This document shows, piece by piece, positions 1 to 12,538 of a DNA stretch of 64,000 nt. Position 1 is the stretch's first letter; each line of letters begins with the position of its first letter. A model generated the notes under the pieces. That model was not told the origin of the DNA. It saw only the letters and a program-made list of their open reading frames with translations, and searched no databases. Location of the stretch: NCBI GenBank assembly GCA_907164885.2, contig OU015501.1, positions 60,749,119 to 60,813,118 of the forward strand. The letters run 5' to 3'. This DNA comes from Dolomedes plantarius (Eukaryota > Arthropoda > Arachnida > Araneae > Dolomedidae). A program made the position numbers and the translations under genes.

Positions 1-1522
1 AAGTGGCAAAAGCTGATAGTGGAATTATGAAAAATACTAAGTTATTCGTAATTTGCAATCATTGATGTTTTCTTTTTTACTCCACCCACCCCAAAATTTT
101 AGTCCCTAATTGAAAAATATATTTCCACTGAAGACCAGACATATGCTTTAGGTTGAATATGAGTATTAACTAAAGAATATTTGGATTGAAAAACTTAATT
201 GAGCGATTTTATATTTCACAACAAAAGTTTTTTTTTTTTTTTTAACTTGCCGAAAACATGAAAAATGACATATCAACATCTGCCATAACGCCACTGATCT
301 ATATTTAAACATTACGGTCATGGCTTGGAATCAGTACCTACTAGAGAATAGATATATCACTAATGTAAACAAAAGGCATCATGTTTAACCACAGAATAAT
401 GAGTGTTACATTTCTGATAAGCTCAAGATAAAAGTTACCTAAATGGTAAAAAAAATTATAGAGGTGACAACGAGCTTCAGACCAACTGATGTCAAGCTTT
501 TGAAGTATCAGATGTGACAGCTTTGCGGAACAAATCTTAAAATCGCACCCTCAGGTTCAAAGGCACAGAAAGTAGTTTAATATTTTTTTTTTTAAACTGC
601 CCTCCCTGCAAATTTTATCTATAAATATTAAAGGTCATTACAAGCTTCAGCGGTGCATGTGTATTAGTAAAAAATTATCTAGAAAAATATAAAGTCGATT
701 GATGAATATTTTATGAGTATGCTTTGACTTAAATCCGTAAGGGTATTATAGACTGAAATAGGGTTATTCAACCTTTCGTGACCGAGGGATACATCATTGA
801 GTTCGAGAGCTTAAACAAATGAATTGCCGAAAACATGTTCTGTAACAATATATTTTGACCTTTGGGAAATAGAAAAATTACAGAACATATAAATAACTGC
901 CTCACGAGTAATTTTTTTTACCTATCAGTCACTCATATTTCACCACTGATGCGTGTCATTTCCGTCTTAAGGAGAAACTTAACATTATTTGACTAAACCT
1001 ACATAAACATGAGTAATCCAAAGTTTTCTTCACCGTCCACCTGTTTTTCTGTTAGAAACAGGTTTCTGATTTCTTGTTCTTCGTAAAAATACTAAATATT
1101 TAGTATTCATTTTAAATTGGGATTTTTCTTTTATTTATTCCAGACAAAAAAAACCAAAACCAGTAACAATACATCGGTGAGAGACTTGTTATATTTAATC
1201 TTGTTATTAGAATACAGAACAAAGACTTCATAATACACTACAAACTCTTCACACATAAGAGTAAGGATGGATTTAGTGGCAAAAAAGAGAGGAGTGAAAA
1301 TTTTTCACTCAATCCTTTCCCTCTGCAGCTGGTAGTTTTTTTTCCTCCTGCATTTTTAGTTTGTGATAATTCCCTCTTTCTTACTGCTTTTATGAATCTT
1401 TACTTCCTCTTTTATTTAAAATGACTTAAACTGGTTCAGCGGGCCACGTAAATATAGTTATCGAGCCACCTATAACCCGCAGAACAATCTACAACCTTGT
1501 TTATCTCAAAATTCTTAATTTA
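1..1522. other. AT-rich non-coding DNA, probably intronic
   Basis: No reading frame, RNA gene or repeat with clear boundaries is visible, only homopolymer runs of A or T. Because the first visible VWC-gene exon begins in mid-codon, this region is probably part of an upstream intron, unless 5' exons were missed. Confidence 0.4.
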
Positions 1523-2102
1523 CAGGGTGTTTCAAAAAGAATCATCCGATTTTAAAAAAAGCATAACTATTCATCTTTTAATCCGTTTTGATCGAATAAT
1601 GTATTGGCAGAAAGAGGGAAATCTGGAGTTTCATGCAGTTGCCAACAAATAGCGCTAACGCTCTTCCTTCGCCCGCCACTTCAGTGTTTCTAAAGATGGT
1701 GACTGCACAACAGAAATCATTTTGTGTTCTACGCTTTGCAAAGTGTGAATCCGTAACAACTGTTCAGCGTGATTTTCGTCGACAAACCGTCGTAGATTGA
1801 AGTTCCTACCTCTCAGAGCATTAGGCTATGGTATAAACAATTCCAAGACACGGATTGTTTGTGTACGTATAACAGCCGTGGAAGCAGTGTATGCAGACAT
1901 GCTCGCAAACGTTTCGGACGAATTTGTCCACCATATAGACATATGTCGTGTTCAAAGGTGGGCATATTGAGCACCTTTAATTTGGTTTGTAAATTAACTT
2001 TATGATTAGCCATGTAATATAAAATTAATTTTAAGTTTCTATGTTCAATATTTTTCATAATATACTCATTTCAAATCGGGTGATTCTTTTTGAAACACCC
2101 TG
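1523..2102. mobile_element. Mariner/IS630-type deletion derivative with 30-bp terminal inverted repeats
   Basis: The ends are inverted copies starting CAGGGTGTTTCAAAAAGAAT and differ at about one position over 30 bp. The left end is flanked by TA. The right flank is CA, perhaps a mutated TA duplication. Inside lie pieces of a transposase N-terminus and of its C-terminus (see 1696-1980), so this is an internally deleted, non-autonomous copy. Confidence 0.8.
1696..1980 (+). pseudogene. Mariner-type transposase remnant (N- and C-terminal pieces)
   Basis: ATG at 1696 opens 34 codons (starting MVTAQQKSFCVLRFAK) before a stop. This resembles the N-terminus of a widespread arthropod mariner-type transposase. 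After frame changes, RLWYKQFQDTDCLC (near 1822-1863) continues the N-terminal helix-turn-helix region. Then YADMLANVSDEF and HIDICRV (near 1889-1955) resemble the far C-terminus of the same family. The catalytic middle is missing, so no activity is possible. Family assignment is from memory of the motifs. Confidence 0.65.
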
Positions 2103-3724
2103 CATTTCTTAACGTTGCATTCACAATAATTCTCGTACAATTCTCATCTTTCCGAATGCAAAGACTTTAATATATTTTTCAAATAAAATGTCTTCAGATA
2201 TTTTTTCAATTTAATCCTCATAGTTTCCCCACGAATATTATGTCAATAAAAAAAAAGATAAAATACTCTTTCTATTCATAAATACCTTCTGTGTTTATTA
2301 TGAAGTCTAGTCCACTTCTCAAAGTAAAGTAGATATAGATCTTGCTTGGTTCCTATGCTCCTTTCTCTTCACCCTCGATTTTCTATGCCTTATGCCGAGT
2401 AATGCGATTAACATCTCATATCTCCTGTAAAAGCAATAGCCTAAAGACGCGGCGTGAACTTGAGCTTGAACGTCGTTGTCTCATGTGATGCATGATCCAG
2501 TCTTGCGACTTTACTTTTTTTCTTAATGTTTCGAAACGACCTTTGGAAGGATGGGCAGCAGAAACGAAAGTAAAAGCTCTTCCGTAAAACAGTCACAGCT
2601 GTAATTTTTCTTTAAAGAAAATTGCCGTGCGTCTAATTGCTATGCTGGTACCAACGAAAAGGAAAAAGATTTCTGTGCGTTTCGAGGCGTGGGGATTACG
2701 TTCATCCATGTGTCTGCTAGCGCTGTCTAAGAATCATGCATTAAATCTAGAGATATAAATAATTACAAGATAAAAAGAACTTTTTAAATACCACGTTTTT
2801 AAATTTTCTGTTGAATCATATAAACTTGACAATTCTATGTATTAATAAATACTTTTTTAAAATTTTTTTGATGAATTATCCCATCAACTTGAAAGAAAAT
2901 GATCAAATGCGTAATAAAGAGAGCAATTATAAGAAATTTTCAAAACAACAAAATTAACAAAAAATGAATTCAAATCTGCTTAAAGATGGCTAAAAGTATT
3001 AAAAGAATGCATCGTCATCGTGTTCTGAGCTATTCTAAAAGTTTCAAATGTCTAGCTAGTCGTGAAGTTAGTTAAAAATCGATTGCAAGATTTGTACTGG
3101 ACAAACAAACAAGAAAGCGAGTTAGTAAAAACATGGTAATGAGAAAATCGCTTCGTGTTTTTAGCACAGTTTTCATTCCATTACAGGCTTCAACGGATAC
3201 CTGAGTATGAATGTGAAGTTGTTGCTAAAATTATGCATAAAATACCTTATCTCCAGACCCGATTTCCACTAAGCTTCCAGCTTAATAATCCCAGCAAATT
3301 GATAAAGTGACAAATTTGACACATTTGTGATACATTGCACAAGTGATATATTTAAGTGTATTCATATTTGTGTGTGTGCATAAAAACCTTAAATAGTTTT
3401 ATTATTCAGGATTACATAATTTCGTAAAGAATAGTCAAACTCGTCTCCCGATCGAATTCACTTTACTAAGTTAGAAAAGCACTAATAGTTCGAGTCTTGC
3501 AACACCACAACAAATCGTAAATTTTTCAAAGAACAGAATTAACGGCCAGTCAACTTCATCTTCTATGGTGTCCGACTAAAATGTTCTACCCCATGGATTT
3601 TTCATTGGTAAGAGAGAGTGTGGGAGAAATTAGTCAGCATGAGAAAGTATACACATACCTATTATTCCAATAGCTCTCTTAAAAAATAAATGCTTACAAA
3701 ATATATCATTCATTTCCGAGCGCT
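2103..3724. other. Non-coding DNA, nothing recognised
   Basis: AT-rich sequence. 2340-2760 is somewhat richer in GC than its surroundings but shows no coding frame or repeat ends that I could identify. Confidence 0.35.
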
Positions 3725-3980
3725 CAGCGGTGGAAACTGTAATTTTACCAGAGAAACAATATGAGGGGGAAAATAGTAAATAACATGAATTCAAGTTTTT
3801 CTATGGAAAAGGCTGTTATAATAGGGACTATTGTTAAAAAATAAAATGCGATTCAGCGTTGGTAACTGCAATTTTTAGAAAAATAATATGAGAGATAAAA
3901 TAGTAAATAACATGAATTAGATTTTTTTTATGGAAAAGGGTGTTATAATGGGGAATATTATTAAAAATAAAATGCGGTTG
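3725..3980. repeat. Diverged tandem duplication, about 129-bp period
   Basis: Two adjacent copies. One starts at CAGCGGTGGAAACTGTAATT (3725) and one at CAGCGTTGGTAACTGCAATT (3854). Each continues through AAATAGTAAATAACATGAAT and TGGAAAAGG(C/G)TGTTATAAT to AAAATGCG. They differ by scattered substitutions and small indels. Confidence 0.75.
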
Positions 3981-4704
3981 CAAAAGAAAGATAAGGGAAT
4001 TGGGTTAACCTACATGTAGGCTGCGTAATGAAATGAGAATGAAAAGAGAATTTGGTGCAAATACAGAATAGGGTACCCCCTTGGCTACAATTTCAAAAAG
4101 TCACCTAGCTTACGTGGCTAGAAACGCAAAACCCTTTTCACAATGGTATTTTTGCGCACAGGACATTCATATCTTGATGCTATCAAACCTTCATTGAAAA
4201 ACAACTCAAAATATTCTCTCTTACCTTAAGAGCCTACGTTGAAATGGCTGTTCTGGTGCCAACTTTCGAAATAATTTTTAATTGTTCTCTTTCAAAGGCC
4301 AATCTTTTAGGATTCTAAATCTGCTTTACCTTTATTCGTACGATCATTAAAGGAGAACTTACGGCCAATTTAATAAGCCGAAAGCCATGTTAAAAGACCA
4401 GAAGTAGCATCTTCCAGTCTAAATGCATTTTCTAGAAAACTAATTTTTTAGTTACTTTTGTAAACAAGAAAGGAAATAATTTTAAAAGTTTTCAGTATAT
4501 TTCAAGGAAATTTTGCAAAAGTGTTTTGTAAATTCGTAACTATGAGCCATTCTATAGGTACCTGTACTTAAAAAAGATAACATTTAAAAAATCAGTGTTT
4601 TTCCCTTCTTTTGGTATATTTCAATGATTTTTTGAAATATTGTAAAACTTTTAGTTCAGAACACAGGTAATTTTCCCAGTAATCCATATATATATATATA
4701 TAAA

Positions 4705-6081
<1,377 letters not shown>

Positions 6082-6454
6082 ATAAAACAGAGCTTAAAAT
6101 CATACATTATATATAAAATGAACCCATGAGAGAATAGAATGAATTAAGGTTTTGTAACAAGTCATTCAAAATAGGACCTCTATACACTGTCAGGATAGTT
6201 TAAGTGGTTAGAGCGACCATCTACAGATTAAAAATACCGCGGAAGGAGTTTCAGCTTTGTCAGGTGGTAGTCACATCGTCCCCGACTGTTGGAAATGTAC
6301 TTCAATGAACTGTTCTAAGACTAAAAGTTGAAGATAGAATTTTAAGTATCGTAGGAAACTAAAATAAATTAAATATAAAAGAATAAGAACGCTTTCTTAC
6401 ATACTGCGTCGTTGGTGGTAGTTGGGAATCGTTGAAAAATAAAATTAGTTTTTT

Positions 6455-6608
6455 GATTTGGGCACTTTTTGCTACACGAGGGATAGTTAGACCGATGCCT
6501 ACTGCTTAAAGCCGATTCCGAACGGCTACAAACATCCATGCCGACAGTGGGACTCGAAAGCACAGACTGTGGTATCGAATGCCAACGCCCTAGCCATTCG
6601 GCCGTAGT
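6455..6608 (-). repeat. tRNA-derived SINE, family B, copy 1
   Basis: Read on the - strand it starts with a tRNA-like head (CGAATGGCTAGGGCGTTGGC, then TTTCGAGTCCC as a B-box-like motif). The body contains GGCATGGATGTTTGTAGCCG and ends CCCTCGTGTAGCAAAAAGTG. Copies at 28555, 33715 and 49185 and a tail at 54430 share these blocks. Confidence 0.75.
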
Positions 6609-6740
6609 CCCGCTATTAGTAGTTAGAAATTTTTAGAAATGTAAATAACATGTTTGACAACATGGCTGTTGGATTTAAGTGAAAAGGGGGAGAATATTTG
6701 AAGAATAACTTCCCAACATCATCAAATTGATTGATTAGAG

Positions 6741-7527
6741 CAGCGGTTCTCAACCTGGGGGGCGTAGAAGAATTTCAAGGGAGGCGTGAGTTAAGAAAAA
6801 TAAAATAAAAAGTAAAACTAACTGTAATTTACTGTATTCAATTTTTCGGTCACAATGTAACCGTAACGTATTTTCGACATGTTCAGAAACAGGCAATCAT
6901 ATTCAGGAACAGCAATCGACCTAAAATGTGATTCTCAAGCAAACGCGGAATTCGAAAACATGGATGTTGAAAATTTTTGGTTATGCTATTTTCCTATTCA
7001 CCCAGAAGTTGCTTTGGAAGCTTTGAGGTTGTTAGTGCAGTTTTCATCCACATATTTCTGTGAATCTGGATTTTCAGCATTAGCATACATAAAGTCAAAA
7101 TATCGAGCAAAGCTGGACGTTGAAAATGACCTGAGGTGTGCTTTATCACAGTTACAACCTAATATTCAAAAACTTGTCAAGCACAAACAGTGCCAGCCCT
7201 CTCATTAATGTTGTGAAAGTGACTTGTATTACATGCCAACCTCACCTAGATCCTTGATTACCTCAAATACATTTGATCTGTATTTAATTATTTGATTTCA
7301 TATGTTCTAATAATAATGTTTCAAATTAAGATATGTGTAGTAATATTAAATTTTGTGCATGAAATTTTCTATTCTATATTTTCATTTAATAACCAGCTTC
7401 AGTTTCAAATTCCGATTGTACTACTTGTATTGACCACATATGGTGGTGGTGGGAAGGGGGGGGGGCAGGCGTAACCTCATATCAGTGTTCAAAGGGGGCA
7501 CAGAGCCTGAAAGGTTGAGAACGCCTG
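6741..7527 (+). mobile_element. hAT-type transposon copy with transposase C-terminus
   Basis: Terminal inverted repeats CAGCGGTTCTCAACCT and AGGTTGAGAACGCCTG are flanked by near-identical 8-bp target duplications (GATTAGAG at 6733, GATTAAAG at 7528). The interior carries the end of a transposase gene. A related copy in the opposite orientation lies at 51881-52513. The target appears to be the A-box region of a tRNA-derived SINE that resumes at 7528. Confidence 0.85.
6879..7208 (+). pseudogene. hAT transposase C-terminal dimerisation domain (truncated)
   Basis: An open frame of 109 codons. The segment from ENFWLCYFPIHPEVA through STYFCESGFSAL to IKSKYRAKLDVENDLRCALS matches the hAT dimerisation region of ZBED/FAM200-like transposases. 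The N-terminal BED finger and the RNase H-like catalytic core are absent, so the protein could not transpose DNA. The first part of the frame (from 6879 to about 6955) is not clearly transposase, and no true start codon can be assigned. Confidence 0.75.
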
Positions 7528-7680
7528 GATTAAAGCATCCGTCTTCTGCAAGACTAGTGCGCGATTCGAGTCCTAGTCTTGGGAAGTAGTTATTTCAGGA
7601 TGACAAGGCATATCCCTGTCAAATAGAGTACTTTAGAGGGATATAAATCAAACCCCACCAACGAGAACTACAACTAATCT
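7528..7680 (+). repeat. tRNA-derived SINE remnant split by the hAT insertion
   Basis: GATTAAAGCATCCGTCTTCT followed by CGCGATTCGAGTCCTAG resembles a tRNA A-box/B-box pair. Upstream of the hAT element, TTGATTAGAG gives the missing start. A body with AATCAAACCCCACCAACGAG follows. Confidence 0.5.
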
Positions 7681-8559
7681 AACAAAAACTCCCTCAAACC
7701 TAAATTTATAGTTCCATTCCGAAAAAAAAAATAATAATCTCCAGAGATTTACAGCTATATAATGACCATAGAAAGCAGTATTTCTCGTGACAGTATACCA
7801 AATAAATAAATTATTTTTCCTTTAAAATTGCTCTCCGTTTTCCTTACTCAAAATCTTATTGTTAATACAAAAAGTATTGTCTGATAAACATTAATGTTTA
7901 TTAGCTATAATATTTTAACATATATTGCGTTCAAGAACGATTAATTTTGTTTTCAAACTATTGATGTTTGCTTCATACTTCTAAAGAAAAAACCTTTCAA
8001 ATTAATCAAAAACATTTTAATAGCTGCAGAAAACACAATAACAGATCTGAACAAATTATTAATCTGCATATTTCGTGAATAAAATCTGTAGGTTTATGAG
8101 TAATTAATTCACCCTATTGGTAAAAATTACATTCAAATGCGGGTAATTTTCATAAATATACAATGCAGTGAAATAATTTTTTTTCGGTAAATGTTAATCC
8201 TCCTCCTTAGGCTACTGCCCCTCTTAAAAAACAGAGGAAGGAAAAAAAATTTAGTAATCTCTTAGACTGTTAATGAGTGTACATGAGACATAAAATAATA
8301 CGAATATTTAGAAACCAATAAATTCTTTGTAACTTAAAAACAGCCATAATTACAGAGTGCGTGGAGATGGGTTTAACTCAAAGCTACTGCAGTGAAAAAA
8401 GAAAGTTTTTTTAAAGTTGTTTTTATGTTATCCGGGGTCACTTATGCTTGTAAGGAAATTGTACAACTGTCTAACTGGCCTTGAAATTACTGAAAATGTT
8501 GCGGGAATACCTGTTTTATGTATCTATTTTTATGCATTATCGTAGATTAACATGTGTTG
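7681..8559. other. AT-rich non-coding DNA
   Basis: No open frame, RNA gene or repeat boundary recognised. Confidence 0.35.
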
Positions 8560-10800
8560 TCATACGGCAAAAACAATCTTTCATCCAGCAATTTACTTAT
8601 TATTATTTTAAACGTGTCATTTGAATGTTTCGTTATGTAAAGGATGTTGTTTTTCAGCCTTTCTTACTGTTTTTAAAAAATGTATATTGGCTCTTTAGAA
8701 TGTTTTCATTTTAAGGGACGATGCAAGAAAGTTGTCAGCATCAGGACTTGAAATTACGAGTATGGATGAAATAAAGGAAATTTGGAATTAATCATTCCAA
8801 ACGTCCAATAAATTTCAAAAGGAATTGAACATCCAGTGGTTGAAGTGCTAGTACTTCAAGATATACTTACGCATCGTTTGTTCTGTGGGAAAAACATCTC
8901 ACGCCGATATGAGGATAGTAAATTAACATCATAAGTTTATCTTAAAAGTATACTGAACATCTCAAAACCTGATTTAAAAATTTCTTTTTAAAGAACACTA
9001 TAAAATGCATTTCAATGGGTGCAATTTGGTTTTAAGAAAATGAAACTTTAGAATCTATTGCAATTATTAAAACTACTTTTAAAATATTACATTTATTATA
9101 AAAATTGCAATTTCAGCTTAACTATAGAGCATTGACCATTTGAGAGAAAAGTGACTTCATATTTACATATGTTGATATTACGACAGCAATTTTATTTCTG
9201 CAATTTACTCAATTTCCTTTTCCAAAACAGGCCTGTTTAATGTTTCGTAACTAGAATGTTGGTTATAATATTTTTGTTATCAAAATAGTTAATACACGTC
9301 GTCAAATATTTTCATTTTAACGAGAACGCATTTAAGACAGCTATTTCTGTATTTTAAATATCAAGTGTCCGTGACCTGAGTGGAAATGAAAACATTTTCT
9401 CTTAATTTAGAATTTTCATTAAAAAGAATGAAATACCTAGTTATTAACGATTGTTTAAGGGACGTTCTTTATTCGTTATGAGAGACAATTAAGCGTCGAT
9501 TAAAATGTAGTAAATACACAACAAATATTGTTCATAATAATCAGATATTAAAAATAGCAAATCCTGATATGCGATTTTTTTCTTTGAAAACTCTAGAATG
9601 AATATCAGATACGTTTACTTTTTTATTTATTAAAATTACATTTAAATCTTAAGGTTCATTAAGAGGACAATTTCGACTTGATATTAACATGAATTGCAAT
9701 GCGACAAAAACAATTTTTTTTTTAGTAATTTACTCAATTTCCTTTTTCTAAAGAGGCTACTGAAATTCTTCGTTAGGAGAAGAATGTTGTTTATGAACTT
9801 TTCTCCTGTCATCAAAAAATTTTACAGACTTTTTCAAATCTTTTCATTTCAATAAAAAAAAGTAAATAAGCTTTCTGCCCTAGACTTGAAGTAACAAAAG
9901 CAAAGAAAATTAATGAATTTTAGAATTATTTCTTTCAATCCAGTGGATTCAATACACTCCTAAAGAAATTAAAGACCTTGTAACAGATGAGTGTTCCAGT
10001 AATTATACGTCATTTGTAACAAGAGAAGAAAACAACTGAAAATAACAATTTCGAAGAAATAACTTGATATCAACATGAATTATAATGCGGCAAATACAAT
10101 TTTTTTCCAGCAATTTACTCAATTTACTTTTTCTAAAGAGGCTACTTAAATGCTTCGTTAGGAGAAGAATGTTGTTTATGAACTTTTCTCTTGTCATTAA
10201 AAAAGTTTACAGGCTTTTTCAAATCTTTTCATTTTAACAAAAAAAGTAAATAAGTTTTCTTCCCCTAGACTTGAAATATCAAAAGCAAGAAAATTAATGA
10301 ATTTTAGAATTATTTCTTTCAATCCAGTGGATTCAATAAACTCCTAAAAGAAATTAAAGACCTTGTAAAAGATCTTCCAGTAATTACACGTCATTTGTAA
10401 CAAGAGAAGAAAACAACTGAAAATGACAATTTTGGGAAAATAACCTTATAGCAACATGAGTTGTAATGCGGAAAAAACAATTTTTTCCACCAATTTACTC
10501 AATTTCCTTTTTCTAAACAGGTTACTTAAATGCTTCGTTAGGAGAAGAACGTTGTTTATGCCCTCCTCTTCTGTGATCAAAAAAGTTTACAGGCTTTTTC
10601 AAATTTTTCATGTTAACAAAAAATGTAAATAAGCTTCCTACCTCTAGACTTGAATTCACAAAAGCAAAGAAAATGAATGCATTTTAGAATTATTACTTTC
10701 AATGCAGCGCATTCAATACATTTCTAAAAAAATTAAAGACCTCGTTACAGATGAGTTTTCCGGGAATTACACTTCATTTGTTACAAGGAGAGAAAACAAC
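8560..10800 (+). repeat. Decaying tandem array, about 380-bp unit in its youngest part
   Basis: The landmark CAATTTACTCAATT recurs at about 9201, 9727, 10111 and 10491, with a degraded version at about 8590. Spacings are about 611, 526, 384 and 380. Each unit also carries GCTTCGTTAGGAGAAGAA, a TTTCAAATCTTTTCATTT block, GACTTGAAATATCAAAAG and TTTCAATCCAGTGGATTC. The last three units (about 9690-10800) are very similar. Units to the left are progressively more diverged and longer. No coding frame is conserved. Confidence 0.8.
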
Positions 10801-11481
10801 TGGTAGCAGTAAAATTGCCGTAAACGCACTATAAAACGTTTATCACAAAAAATAAAAATTTGTCTGATACATAAAATCATAGTTTAAGAATTATGTATAC
10901 GAAAAGCTATACAACGCACTTCAAAAGCAGAGGTAATCTTCCAATAAAAAAAATCAAATTATGTAATATAATTATCAAAATTTCTTCTAAAATATTAGGT
11001 TATTCGCGAAATCGCCATTTTTGAGAAAATTTGATATTTTAGGATTATGCTTCCAAACTATTACATTATTCATCAATCTCGACAATAAGCTAACAAGGTA
11101 ACAACAGTTTTTATGATATGTTTTGAACCTCAGAAATTTATAGCTAAATTTAAATGTTGTCTTTTTTAACCTCTCTTGGCATTGTATATCAGCTGAAATT
11201 GTCTCGGTCGTGATTTTAAAACAAGTAAAACAGATTTTAAGGACATTTTCTTCACCACCTGTCTAATGGCTTTTAAAGCTTAGTCAGCTTAAAAATTCTT
11301 CGATTGTTGAGTTTTTATTTTAGGTACCCTCCCTGGAAGAAATCTCAGAATACAGCATCAGGACTTTCAGGACAACTGCTCTTGAAGTTTTACGTACTGT
11401 TCTTTTATGAGAAGTTATGAGAAGAGACATATCCATTTGATTCCCTTATACAGAGTCACTAAAAAGTTCTTGTGTCCATAC

Positions 11482-12033
11482 CATTGGTTCTAAACCGGAA
11501 GAACTCAAGAAGTAGTCCGCGAAGTCAGCAGTGGTGAAACAAAAAATTAGTTTCAGGGTATCAAAAAGACCCTAAATTTAACAATTTTATAAAACTGGTA
11601 ACCAAATATTTTTGCTCAAATTTTTGCTTCATATTCTAAAAATTCCAGTATTTCTGCAGTTTCCTGAAGCTTCAAGTACGAAAAAATCTCTGTTCTAATT
11701 AAAAATCCGTAATGTATTTTCTGTGACGCGGAGTCACAGTGTGACAGCAATTTCGCAGCAATTTTAAAGCTAGTAAAGTTATGCAACCTAAAAATTCTCG
11801 TTAATCTTTAAGTTTTTATAGGCTTTTGTTACTATTAAGTTTACTTATACGTTAAATTTTTTTATAGTTAATAAGTTTATTTGTAACATTTTATTAAAGT
11901 TGTTTATCACAAATAGTTTTATTCGGAAAATTAAATCCATTTTTGCCGCTAGTAGGTTTGATTGGGAGATGATCCCCCTACAATTTTTTTTGACACTTTT
12001 TCTCTGTGATCAGCAAAAGGTTAAGAAGTACTG
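11482..12033. mobile_element. Degenerate hAT-type MITE
   Basis: The left end CATTGGTTCTAAACC and the right end reversed (CAGTACTTCTTAACC) are related. The flanks GTCCATAC (11474) and GTCAATAC (12034) match at 7 of 8 bases, as expected for a hAT target duplication. No coding frame lies inside. It is older than the other hAT elements here. Confidence 0.65.
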
Positions 12034-12326
12034 GTCAATACAGTGTAAAAGTGTGTTAAATCTGAATATTTAGAAGTTCTCTCTATTCTTTTTTATGACT
12101 AGAATGAGATCTATTCCATGGTTCTCAAACACTAAAGTTACCGACAATTCAGATATATCTATTTCGTCCAATATTAAAACTAGTCATTTTGACTAGCTTA
12201 GTAGTTCTAGTACTAAATTCAGCCTCCTACTGATAATATCAGTATTGTAACGGGTAGTCACACTGCCGTGATATGACAAATTAAAATACTCCAATTCCTA
12301 AGAATTTAATGTAACATACTATATAT

Positions 12327-12530
12327 CAGGGGTGGCCAACCGGTCGATCGCGATCGACCGATCGATTTTCGACATGATTTTAGTCGATCGCAAGCCATAA
12401 TTTAATAAATTAACGGACTATGTTAGTGATAAGCGGCTCATTTTCCATTTAAAAAATGAGAACTAGTCGATCGCCGAATAAAAAATTATAGAAAAGTCGA
12501 TCGCCAACTAAAAAAGGTTGGCCAGCCCTG
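12327..12530. mobile_element. 204-bp hAT-type MITE rich in TCGATCG
   Basis: The ends CAGGGGTGGCCAACC and GGTTGGCCAGCCCTG are inverted repeats. Both sides carry a perfect 8-bp duplication, CTATATAT (12319-12326 and 12531-12538). The interior holds several GTCGATCG motifs in both orientations, so single strands could fold extensively. There is no coding capacity. Confidence 0.88.
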
Positions 12531-12538
12531 CTATATAT

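Noticed and set aside
8560..10800. CRISPR-like or satellite array
   Set aside because: Units are about 380 bp or longer with no short repeat/unique spacer alternation, and only a handful of copies exist.
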